A stretch of 64,000 nucleotides of DNA from Aurifilum marmelostoma (Eukaryota > Ascomycota > Sordariomycetes > Diaporthales > Cryphonectriaceae), in assembly GCA_027559495.1 (NCBI GenBank), contig JAMXSV010000023.1, positions 682,001 through 746,000 on the forward strand. Reading direction: 5' to 3'. Shown here in pieces: positions 13,001-22,720 of this stretch. Each line of letters starts with the position of its first letter. Within the stretch, counting starts at the first letter, position 1. The notes under the pieces are model-generated. The model saw only the letters and a program-made list of their open reading frames with translations. It ran no database searches and had not been told where the DNA came from. The position numbers and the translations under genes were made by a program.

Positions 13001-13728
13001 GCACGCCTTCCTTTCTCTTCTCCCCATTCTTCTTCTTCCTTCTCCTTCCCCCTCCTTTCCCAGGGATAACGAGGTCGAACCTTTCAGACCGACTTCTTTG
13101 GCGGCTGTCGCTGGTCCAAACTTGTACTCGACCTATCACAGCAGCAGCGTCTTTCATCCTCTTTCTTCCTCCTTGCCGCTTCCGATCCCGCACAATACTT
13201 CATCCAAGCCATCCTGGTCTAGCCACAAAGTCGCTATCCTGGGCCTCCTCCTGATCGCTCGTCGTCTGCCTCCACTGTCTGCTGCTACTGCCCATCTCTT
13301 CCAAAAGGGTCCACCCAAGGCACAGGCGACCTGACCCGATCTTACGGCCTCTGTTGACGGCCTTTTCTTTTCCTCCTCCCCTCCAATCTTCCCATACGAA
13401 CGGCTTGATCCTTCTGGCGATCCTGTGCGACTGCTCAAAATCATCGCTGCCCCCCCCCCCTTCTTCTTTCAGAGCCAGAGACGAGAGACACACCTAGACG
13501 CCAATAGAGAGACAAAAGCCCCAGAGTGGCACTCGAGGACTGAGAGCACAGCCTGGAAGAGAGAGAAAGGGCCACCGCCCGCTCGTCAAGCCTCTAGAAA
13601 CCGGCCTGACGATATTCGACCGACACGGCCCACTTCAGCAGTCGTTTCGTCTCATCTACGGTCCCTCTCACCTCCTCACCGTCATAACCATTATCCTCGG
13701 AGTTGTTGGTCTGGACATTAGGTCGATC

Positions 13729-13737
13729 ATGTGTTGA
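13729..13737 (+). promoter_or_regulatory. Minimal two-codon uORF (ATG TGT TGA)
   Basis: This is the only ATG in the last 1.8 kb before the phosphatase start codon apart from one at 12572. It encodes Met-Cys-stop and lies 648 nt upstream of the main ATG. That distance would let scanning ribosomes reinitiate. Function is inferred from position only. Confidence 0.4.
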
Positions 13738-14384
13738 CATCAAGAGTCGTGTCTCCTGCCTCTAATTGTCCTGCTCCGCCTTTTCCCTCTTTCGCGCCGA
13801 TAATACCTTTTTTTTTATTCCTTCTTTTTTTCTTTCATTCCTTCGATCCAATCTGGCGGATCCCATCAAACAGCAAATACGTACCTCAACAGATCCTTCT
13901 GCTCTCCTCACCGCGATATCGAGTGGACCATCGAAATTCGTGGATCCCCCCCCCCCCATATTCAATCCACCATAAACTACCGTCGATTCCTTCTAGAAGA
14001 CAACAAAAATAAAGGGTATTGCCGTGACGCAGGACAACCACACAATCCCTCGACTTGGTCGCAACAGAGGTCGACACCGCCGCGCGCACACAGGATACAG
14101 CAGTGCTGTCCCGTCTCGCACATAACCTGCCTCTCGTCTTACCTTTTACCTCTACCTCTCTAGTTCATCCGCCAGCTCTTGCCCTCACGAAGCCGCCCTC
14201 ATAGCCACAGCTGCTCGCCCGCAGTCGTCCTCTTGTTGCCCGCGCCCCAAGCAGTGTTGGCCTGAGTGGTCTCGACCTGTCAGACCTGCAGCAGACGAGG
14301 GCTCAAACTCTGGAACCGACTCGCTCGACCCAGGCCAGCCTCAGCAGCTCAAGCGCTGATCTCAGTGGCACGTCATCCATAATC

Positions 14385-16841
14385 ATGTATACGACGACAG
14401 CGCGGAGGTTATACGAGGATCAAATACCCTCCTTCATGTCTGTCTTTGACCTCGACCAGGCGATGCAAGATCAAGACCAAGACACAGTCACAGTGGTGGA
14501 TGCTAAGATGATGGACATGGAGCCAACATGCAGCCCAAAATTGGGCGCAGACCCTTCAGCACTACTTCAGCCACCAGCAATTGCCCCCAACCACCAGCAT
14601 CGCGAAAGTACGTCGACGCAGACCTCTGAGTCCGCAGGCTCGTCTCCCACGACAACAGTATCGTGCACCGACTCATCCTCCCTCTCAGATCCCTCTCCCT
14701 CCTCCTCACCCGACTCCCCCGTCAACTTGGTACCCCTCAATGCGTATCCAGGCACCTCGTTCGGGGCTCTGCCGTCCATGGCGAGCCTGACCGTTTCAGA
14801 ACACACGCCCGGCCTAGTGCGTCCCATGACGTCTCCGGCGCCTCGGCGGAGAAACATGAAGGGCTTGTCCATCCAGCCCCCGTTTATAACCTCGGGTGCC
14901 TCCTCGACACAGGCGTCGGAACCCTCCTCGCCGTCCTTCATCAAGCCAAAGATCCCAGCAATGAAGAGGAAGCCTAGCAACCTCAGCCTCAAGACCAACT
15001 CGGACGATCTGGCTGGCCGACCCACCCTCGACGTCCCGCAGAGCCCGTCCGTGCCGGCGCTTGCACAGAGAAGAGCCCTGAAACACTCTACATCGTCTCC
15101 GCACATGCTGTCTGGGCTCAAGTCCGCTACGTTCGGCCCAGCTGGCGGCATGGGCTTCCCCACGGTCTTCGAGCGCAACGAGTCAGGCCTGTCGTCCTTC
15201 CTCAGAAGAGCCTCCAAGGCTCCTTCGTCGAACGGCACAAATGATCCCATCATGGAGGAGGACTCGCCGATCAGGAGTCAGATGGCAAATCGCACTGCCT
15301 TCGACATCGAGCCCTACCATGAAAAGGAGAGCAACGAGGACCAGAAATCGCCCGGTTATCCCGACGGGCCTATCGCGATTTATGGAGACAATGTCTATCT
15401 CTACCTGGAGCCCACGGCCGAGGAGGCGCGCAAGTTCGACGTGGTCATCAATGTGGCTCGGGAGGTCAAGAATCCATTCCAGGAGCCTGCAGTGTCTCGA
15501 GACGAGCCAATGGAGGACATGTCGCCCATCCCTGACACTGCCGTCACGGACGCAAGCTTCGCCACTGCGTTTGAGTTCCAACCTGACGATGCGACGCCTA
15601 CAACCCCGAAGGCCATGTTCACTCCAAAGGAACCCGAGTACATCCACATCCCTTGGGACCACAACTCGGACATCGGCACAGACCTCATGCACTTGTGCGA
15701 GACGATCGAGAGAAAGACGCTATCAGGCAAGAAGGTTCTGGTCCACTGCCAACAGGGCGCTAGTCGCTCAGCCAGTCTGATCATCGCCTATGGCCTGTAC
15801 CAGAACCCTGAGATGAGCGTGAACGACGCCTACTACGCAGCGCAAGCCAAGAGCAAGTGGATCAGCCCCAACATGCGGTTGATGTACTGCCTGCAGGATT
15901 TCCAAAAGGAGGTTGCGAAGAGGAAACTGGCGCCAAGCTCGGCATACAAGCCAAGAAGTGGCCGAAGCCCATCTAAGCATCGGATGACACTGTCGGTTGA
16001 CGCCATTGATGTACCCAAGGAACCACGAACAGCGCCTCTGCCTGATGAGGATGGGGGTATGAGATCCAAGAGCCCCGAACAATCACCGATGCGGGCGCGA
16101 GGGAACTCGTCACCGGATCAGCTTGCCATCTCCCCGGGTCCTTCTTCTGCTCCGTCGGCCTTCTCGTGGGGACAGAAGGAGGATGCGTCCGATCCGGGCC
16201 GGTTCGGCCGTTTCAACCACTCATCCATTTTCACCACTCCTTCACCCGTTGCGGAGAGCCCCGAATACGGATTTCCAAAGTCATTGTACCCCGTGCCGAA
16301 ACCCCCACCATCACCTGGCTTTGCGCCGTCCTTGTCGGCTGCTTTCCCCAAGCCTCCGCCGTCACCAGGCTTCGCGCCCTCGGATCCATTTGCCAAGCCC
16401 CCTCCGTCTCCTGGGTTCGCCGCCCACCGATTCGGCGGCCACGGAGCCTTCGGCTTCACTCCGTTGCACTTCGGGTCTCTGAGCAGACGAGAATGTGACG
16501 ATGCGACAGCTCCTAGGGAACAGCAAGTTCAGGCTGTCAGCACCAAGCCTGACGCTACTCCCTTGTTGTCCCCACGGGCCGAAACGATGACAAACAATCC
16601 GATTCACACCTCGTTTGCAGAGTTCACAGGAATGCGCTTCGTCGAGGTCCCTCCGACTCCCAGTGACCAGTTCTTGCCCCAACAACGGGCATCAACACAA
16701 GACCTCTTCTCCCCGCGCAAGTCGGAATTTCCAAGAGATACATTCAGCTCCTTTGGAAGGCCCAGACAGGTCAGCGACCCCCGCAGCCCGCCTACCAAGG
16801 GTGAGGCACCTATCGTCAGGTCGATCGATGAGATGCTCTAG
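14385..16841 (+). CDS. msg5: Dual-specificity MAP kinase phosphatase (Msg5/Pmp1 type)
   Basis: Single exon, 818 residues. The catalytic domain lies at about residues 325-510. It carries the HCX5R signature at 454-461 (HCQQGASRS), with Cys455 as nucleophile and Arg461 binding phosphate, and an upstream IPWDHNSDI segment that should supply the general-acid Asp. This class removes phosphate from Thr and Tyr of activated MAP kinases, in yeasts mainly of the mating and cell-wall-integrity pathways. The N-terminal 320 residues are Ser/Pro-rich and disordered, and contain a docking-like site KRKPSNLSL at 194-202 (basic cluster followed by L-x-L). The C-terminal tail has three copies of KPPPSPGFA and ends in VRSIDEML. 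The start codon follows an ATG-poor leader and has A at -3. The gene lies about 4.6 kb from a KH protein of the Rnc1 type (21427-22720). Confidence 0.9.
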   Translation: MYTTTARRLYEDQIPSFMSVFDLDQAMQDQDQDTVTVVDAKMMDMEPTCSPKLGADPSALLQPPAIAPNHQHRESTSTQTSESAGSSPTTTVSCTDSSSLSDPSPSSSPDSPVNLVPLNAYPGTSFGALPSMASLTVSEHTPGLVRPMTSPAPRRRNMKGLSIQPPFITSGASSTQASEPSSPSFIKPKIPAMKRKPSNLSLKTNSDDLAGRPTLDVPQSPSVPALAQRRALKHSTSSPHMLSGLKSATFGPAGGMGFPTVFERNESGLSSFLRRASKAPSSNGTNDPIMEEDSPIRSQMANRTAFDIEPYHEKESNEDQKSPGYPDGPIAIYGDNVYLYLEPTAEEARKFDVVINVAREVKNPFQEPAVSRDEPMEDMSPIPDTAVTDASFATAFEFQPDDATPTTPKAMFTPKEPEYIHIPWDHNSDIGTDLMHLCETIERKTLSGKKVLVHCQQGASRSASLIIAYGLYQNPEMSVNDAYYAAQAKSKWISPNMRLMYCLQDFQKEVAKRKLAPSSAYKPRSGRSPSKHRMTLSVDAIDVPKEPRTAPLPDEDGGMRSKSPEQSPMRARGNSSPDQLAISPGPSSAPSAFSWGQKEDASDPGRFGRFNHSSIFTTPSPVAESPEYGFPKSLYPVPKPPPSPGFAPSLSAAFPKPPPSPGFAPSDPFAKPPPSPGFAAHRFGGHGAFGFTPLHFGSLSRRECDDATAPREQQVQAVSTKPDATPLLSPRAETMTNNPIHTSFAEFTGMRFVEVPPTPSDQFLPQQRASTQDLFSPRKSEFPRDTFSSFGRPRQVSDPRSPPTKGEAPIVRSIDEML

Positions 16842-17630
16842 TCTCCACAGTCGATACTGCATCGTACCTATTCCTGTCTTGCACTGTGGTACCGCCAACA
16901 ACAACCACAAAAAAAAAGGACAGGCCCATAATCAAAATGATTGCATAGCATCAGCTGGCGTTTTGGCTCAGATCGGATTCATCATGATCTAGAGAGCGCC
17001 CCACCACACAAAACATTTCTACTTTTGGTCTTCACTTTGTTTCACAGTTGGTTTCATTGTCCTCAACCCATTCACATTATCAACACAATCGCTTAGTTTG
17101 ACCCGCTCAGGGTCTCAATATTTTCTAAACGGAATGTATAATTGGGAGAAAGGGGGAATCAATCACCTCTTATTACTACTGGTGCATGGGTCGGATTGCC
17201 TTTCGGGAACAAACGTGGGAAGGCCACGGGCTATACCATGCCACAGCTCGTTCAAAGGCGTTTTCTTTTCGTGTGTTTCTTGCTTTACTCTGTTCTCTTT
17301 TTCCCCTTCTTTTGTCGCAGGCAGTGGCGTATCACCGGACGAAAAGCTCATACTATCTTTGGCTTTGGGGGCTCATTTGTCAATGCAGGTTTTGGGATTC
17401 CAGAATCAGCGAAACGTTGAAGGAAAGAGATCGCGAGGCCACGGCCCCGGTCATGAAGTCGGAAGGATGGAGAAGAGAATGAGACTCTGGATATGAATAA
17501 CATGAGGGGAAGCAGGAGAGAGAGAGAGAGCGCGCAGGCAATATCAATCAGGGGTTGAAAGTGGACTCTGGAGCGACATGAGAGGAGGTCGTGCTATCTT
17601 GGAGAGGAAATGTAAGCTATGGCTCGCAGG

Positions 17631-17636
17631 AATAAA
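17631..17636 (+). terminator. Candidate polyadenylation signal AATAAA
   Basis: AATAAA lies 790 nt after the phosphatase stop codon. Fungal poly(A) signals are loose, so this is only a candidate for the end of that transcript. Confidence 0.3.
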
Positions 17637-18215
17637 ACATCATTGTATCATGAGCAACCTAATCAGACCTACTCGTGCTCCCTACACGTCCAAGTGAAAA
17701 TCATCAACTCTAGTCATTGAGAGAGAAGCTTCTGAAGATGGGCGACTCTGTTGGCCAGCACCTCAAGGGAGGCATCCTCAGGAGGATATTCCCTTACCTG
17801 ATACACACGCTGAGTGCTTTACAGCCGGGGCATTGTCTGTAGCGTCGGCTTGCCTACCACCACTCGAACACGTACACAAAAATGAAAAAGAAAAAGAAGA
17901 GAAAAAAAAAAAAACATTTACTCTACTGACTATCATACAGCCACTCGTCTTTCAACTTGATACACGGGCATACTGGACTCGGCAACTTACTTGGATCAGA
18001 CCTGATACAGGCCCAGCATCGACACTAGAAAAATACACTATTTCTGCATGATCTATATCCAAGACGTCTGTGCTGCTTTTCGAGAGATATACGATCTATA
18101 TATTCTGTCTCTGCGAGACAGTCTACCTTTACTATGTACAAGACCAATCTCGTCCGAAGCCCTTCTTCTCTTCCTTCCCATGCCGGACACCGACAAAAGT
18201 AGTTGATCAAAACCA

Positions 18216-18245
18216 TATATATGTATATACATATATAAATATATC
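18216..18245. repeat. TA-rich palindromic repeat
   Basis: The segment is nearly a perfect palindrome built from TATATATGTATATACATATATA. A closely similar TACATATATGTATA palindrome recurs at 19601-19614, inside HUT1 intron 1. Confidence 0.6.
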
Positions 18246-18336
18246 TACCAGAAAGTTTTCGACGCGCTCCAACCTTTCCTATGTACCTAACGCCAGTTTT
18301 CCCTGCCAAACCCGGAAGATAAACAAACATATGAAG

Positions 18337-18367
<31 letters not shown>
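18337..18367. repeat. (GT)n(AT)n microsatellite
   Basis: A GT repeat runs directly into an AT repeat four bases before the HUT1 stop codon, so it lies in the 3' untranslated region of that minus-strand gene. Confidence 0.85.
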
Positions 18368-18370
18368 AGA

Positions 18371-19832
18371 TCATTGTGCCTTCTTCTTGTGCTCGGCCTT
18401 TTGCATTTCAGACTGGTGCTTGATCCTAGCCTCGACGCCAATACCACCAAACACCATGGAGACGCCCAGCCACTGCATGTTCGTGAGGCTGTGACCGTAC
18501 CAGATGACGGAGAGCATCATGGTCAGCATCTTGCGGGTGACGGTGACGGTGACGAGGATGACGGAGCCGAAGTTGGCTATGGTGTAGACTATCGAGAGGT
18601 TCAGGTCGGTTAGCACTGTATAGAGAGATGGACAAGAGCTCCCCCCTGGGCCCTAAGGGATATATATATTTTCACTCACAGATAAAGACCTGCCCCACTG
18701 CACCACAGGCTGCAAAACCAAGTACATCCCACCACACGCCCGGGTGCCGCGCCATGAAGCCCAGCGCGGCATACAGCTCACCGGCCTGATCACCACCGAC
18801 GGCCTCGGCCATGCCGAACCACGCGCCCAGAGACGTGCTCACCAGCCAGGGGCTGAGGACGAGGTAGAGCCCGCTCAGCGCCGAGCTCATCATGTTGTTG
18901 GCGCACATCATCTGCGGGCCGCGGTAGGGCCGGAACTCGGAGACGATCCAGTCCTGCGTGCTGTTGGTCAGCCCGTCAAAGAGCAGGTTGATGCCGAGCA
19001 GGAACATGCCCCAAGCCGTCTGCCCGCTCTCCGACGACGCGTGTGACTTCTTCTTCTTGCCAGAGTGCAGCGTGAAGACCGCCACGCCGATCGTCACGGC
19101 CGCCACGACGAGGTACTTGTAAAGAGGGTACTTTTTCCGGAACAGCGTGATGTGCAGGAACATGACGGGCAGGAGCTTGCAGCTCTTGGCGAGAGTGTAT
19201 GTGATGTAGTTGACGTGCGCGAGCGCCGCGTAGCCGATGGGCGCCGCGAGGGCCTGGCACACTGCGACGAGCAGGAGTGGCAGGATGATGCGCTGGGTGG
19301 GGATGATGGGCGGCACTGACTGGCCCTTGGGCGTGGAGGTGTAGAGGTAGAGGGATCCCGTGATGGACGAGAAGATGGACTGTATGACCTGGAGGAAGAC
19401 GGGAAATTTCCACTTCTCGGTGAGACCGGTCGAGAGATTCGTGTACGGCGTCGTGAGGACTTTCTCTTGGAGGACGCCCCAGGTCAAGCTGAACCATAGT
19501 GGTAGGTAAACGTTAGCCTGATGCCTTGTCTCTGCCTGGGGCGCGACGAGTGCGAGGCTGTGGCAGCAGATATTGACCACAGTGGGCCATGATATATCTA
19601 TACATATATGTATATAGACTCACAAAGACCCGTAGATGCCCAAAACACAAACTAGAAGCTGAATCACGCCCGCTCCTGTGTCCTGGGCCGAGCTGTCCTT
19701 CTTGGCAGCCTGGACGGCGTCGTTTGCGCCCTTGGGGGTTACATCCCTTCCATTGGCCGTGCGGTCGTGTTTCCCAGTGTACTCGGAAGACAGCTCCCTC
19801 CGTATAGGCGCTGCGGCCTTCGTTCTCGCCAT
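18371..19832 (-). CDS. hut1: UDP-galactose transporter homologue HUT1 (SLC35B1 family)
   Basis: Join complement(18371..18588, 18680..19488, 19624..19832), 411 residues. The exon joins restore GIYGSFLTWGVLQEK and GQVFIFYTIANFGS, both typical of Hut1. The donors are GTGAGT twice; branch points GCTAAC precede both acceptors. The protein is a multi-pass (about ten helices) nucleotide-sugar-transporter fold of the drug/metabolite superfamily, with a hydrophilic N-terminal tail of about 55 residues and a cytosolic C-terminus. It ends in KKAQ, a KKxx dilysine signal for retrieval to the ER. Hut1 proteins are ER-resident antiporters linked to UDP-sugar supply for lumenal glycosylation and folding; the exact substrate cannot be read from sequence. 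I chose ATG 19832 because it opens the frame that joins exon 2 correctly. Confidence 0.92.
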
Positions 19833-21426
19833 GGTGCGATACCGTACCTGTCGTCCTCGTCGTCGAGAAAGTACTCTAACGTTGTTTGGCCTGATAAAGA
19901 GAGGGACGGGTTGAGGAACTCTTCCAATAGTAGCAGGCTGGACTTGGCCACGTCGAGACTCAGGGGCTTCTGCAAACGAGTGTGAGCCCAGTGGGGCCAG
20001 AAACGGTGATCTGTGAGGCAAAAGGAGATTTACGAGATCGACTTGGACAGGAGGACAGGATGTAACCTTTTTAAAGTTGTCAAAGAAATGTTAGGAGACA
20101 GAGAAACCGACCCCGAAGCTGACAAGGTGGCTTCAACTGGAAATCAATTGGGGGTGAAATAATGTGACAAAGTGACGATCCCCCCGGCTGTATGCTTATC
20201 GATAAACCTAGCGTCATGTCAGGTAGTTGGGGTGGAGCGACCCCAGCCAGGTCCACTACAAACCCCTGGTGTGCCAGGCCTTCTCACGTCGTCCCCTGCT
20301 TATAGCACGTGGCGATCGTCAGTGTCAAGATCAGATTTCTCGGAGCAATGACATGGCAATTCAGGAACAGCACGTCAGCGCAGATGGGGCCCATGTCATT
20401 GCTGAGAGGGGAATACATCACATATTTGCATGTCACTTGCACGACAAAGAGGGGTGGCTACGAAGACAGTTTCGCGAGTGCCTTATCATTATGGTCTGTC
20501 ATCTGCACCCGATATTCTTATCCATCTCTCCGCTCTAGGGAGCCATCTCGAGAATGAGGTGCTGGCCTGGCCCTTCTTGCGATTGTCGTGAAATAAAAAG
20601 GGAGGTGAGAAACTTGGGCAAGCAGTGGGGGAAAAAAATATTGAGGTACAAGAGGAGTGTCTTGGTCGTTAGTTATTTTTTTGGTGTGTTGTCGGGGGTA
20701 AATGATTGAGTCGAAACCGGGCCAGGGCAGAAGGCCCAGGTTCATGGAGGCGTGGGCGGCAGTGGATGATGTGTTGATGCGAATAAGAACATGGGAAACC
20801 CGTAGCAGTCTCGAGTTTCTTCAATAAAAAGGGTATCTGATATGTTTCAATGGCCGAAGTTGCATTCTCACGTCGACGAGAGCCGCATCCTAAGAGCCCT
20901 CTCATCGGCCGTGTCATGTCGTCGTAACGAGATGAGGACGATTCTCGTTGGTCCGCACTGATTGTCGGGTTTCAAGTGATGCATCTGGGGCGAGGACGTC
21001 CTTCACGCGGTTTCAGCCACCTGAGGAACGGAGCCCGAGAAGTGTGAAGACTCCTCAACAGTCTTCCGCATCCGCCACACAACCAATCCAGTCCGCTTTC
21101 CTTCCATAACTGCCCACCAGGTCGATCCGCAAAGAGTGGAATTGGTTCCATGTCAACAAGATACCATCGGAACGCTTTTTCGGAAAGGAAACTGTCGCAC
21201 TTTCGTTTTGCCTTCGTCTTCCCTGCCCACCAAAAGAAAAAAAAGTGAAGGAAAAAAAAGGAGAACAAACTAAGAAATCAGCCTTGCGGCAAATCAGATC
21301 TGGAGGTTTCCCAACCGTCAAGGGTGACCAAATCCGACCATAAGTATGAGAGCCTTTGGAGTTAAGTATACAACACAAGCCTCCAAGCAGAGCCTTCCGA
21401 AACGCCTGTCAACAACACCCCCCGCC
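19833..21426. other. HUT1 promoter and 3' flank of the KH gene
   Basis: No gene recognised between HUT1 and the KH gene, which are in tandem on the minus strand. The lower-coordinate part should be the HUT1 promoter and the part near 21000-21426 the 3' untranslated region of the KH gene. No discrete element could be assigned. Confidence 0.4.
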
Positions 21427-22720
21427 TTACTCTACTTGGGGTGCTTGGCTGCGTCGGACCTTCTCGGCCTCAAGGTTCTCGTAAAGGAGGAACAGAGCGG
21501 CCTCGTTGGCCTTGGCAGTGCCCATGATGGTGAACATGCGCTCACCAGTATCATCATGAGGTGCCTGAACTCATGTTAGCCGATTGAAAGAGGGCCGTTT
21601 CTTTGTGTGCGAGATTGAAGTTGCACTGTGCTTACCTTGGCGATCGAGATGCGCGCCCCGGAGGTCTTGCGGATCTCGCTGATCTTGCTGCCAGCCCGTC
21701 CAATGATGCATCCAACCATGTCTGCCGGGATGCTGATGTTTTGAGTCTGAATCTCTTCACCGTTCTCATCGTGAGTGGGCGGACCCCGACCTCCCATCTC
21801 GGAGTCGGACCGGCGATTGAAAGACCGAGGCGTAGCGCCATTGCTGAAATCGGCGCCATTTCCGGTGCGCATAACACGGGACGGTGGACCGTAGTCGCTT
21901 CTTCCAGTAGAGTAGCTGCCGCCGCCAACACTGCCACCAATACCACCAGGTGCAGTGCGGACGGCGGGGTTGTAGAGAACAGTGCCGGTGCCGCGCTGCC
22001 AGTCGTCGATCAGACACTTCGAGATCTCCCAAACAGCTCTCTGGATACCCTCGGGTGTTCCTTGCACTTCCACGATTCGCTCGGTGGACTGAGGTAGCAT
22101 ATCCTTCTGCGCGACCATGCGCACCCCAGAGACATCCTGAATATGTTTGATTCTCAGGCCCTGTTTGCCAATGATGGTTCCCATCTGGTTGTGGGAGATG
22201 AGAAGCTTGATGGCTGCATTGTACAGAAGTCAGTGAGGGTCGGAATCAGTCGAAGACAAGGATGAGGGTACAGAAAGCACAGACGAGGGAAGAAAGGGGA
22301 AAAGCATAACGTACGGTGAGTGCCGTTGCTCTGGACGACGCCGCCCATGCCCATAGCCGGGGCGCCTTCAAGCAGGGCACGAGCGACAACCATGTACGCC
22401 TTAGAGATAGCGTCGCAACCTCCGGTGATGGTCAAGACACGGTCGTGAACGCCCTGTACGACCTTGGAGACACCAGCCTTGACGCCAGTCTCGTCGCGCA
22501 GCTCGGCGACGTTCTTGCCACCCTTGCCGATGATGACGCCTGCCTCCTTGGAAGACACAATCGCGCGCAAGGTCAGCTGAGCCACGGCGTATTCTTCGTC
22601 GGTGCGGGGGGCTGGCTCTCCATCGGGGCCCAGGCGCTCGCCGTCGTCGATCTTGACGCGATCCATGCCAGAAGGCAGATCATCGCCGATGGGGGACATT
22701 TGATCCTGAGGAGCAGACAT
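21427..22720 (-). CDS. rnc1: Triple-KH RNA-binding protein (Rnc1 / PBP2-HEK2 type)
   Basis: Join complement(21427..21564, 21636..22213, 22315..22720), 373 residues. There are three KH domains, each with an intact GxxG loop: KH1 at about 47-118 (IIGKGG), KH2 at about 134-205 (IIGKQG) and KH3 at about 295-362 (IIGRAG), with a Gly/Ser-rich linker between KH2 and KH3. The first intron joins ...SNGTH to PIKLLISHNQMG and the second splits KH3; donors are GTACGT and GTAAGC, and the second acceptor follows a GCTAAC branch point. The order and spacing match poly(C)-binding-type proteins such as S. pombe Rnc1 and S. cerevisiae Pbp2/Hek2, which bind mRNA and control stability or localisation. The leader upstream is purine-rich on the plus strand and holds a short uORF beginning at about 22856. 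The exact orthology between Rnc1 and Pbp2 groups is uncertain. Confidence 0.9.

Larger units (their letters stand above)
12572..14384 (+). promoter_or_regulatory. Putative 1.8-kb ATG-depleted 5' leader
   Basis: On the plus strand only two ATGs occur from 12572 to the start codon at 14385: one at 12572 opening an eight-codon frame and one at 13729 opening a two-codon frame (ATG TGT TGA). Random sequence of this length would have about twenty or more. Depletion of ATG on the sense strand, together with a strong pyrimidine bias, is what a long scanned 5' leader looks like. The transcription start and any leader introns cannot be placed. Confidence 0.55.
16842..18370. other. Convergent 3' regions, rich in TCAT on the phosphatase strand
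   Basis: No gene recognised. The segment separates the convergent phosphatase (+) and HUT1 (-) genes. On the plus strand TCAT occurs eleven times between 16842 and 17950, where about four would be expected by chance. A candidate poly(A) signal sits at 17631. The HUT1 side contains TA-rich palindromic repeats. Confidence 0.5.
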
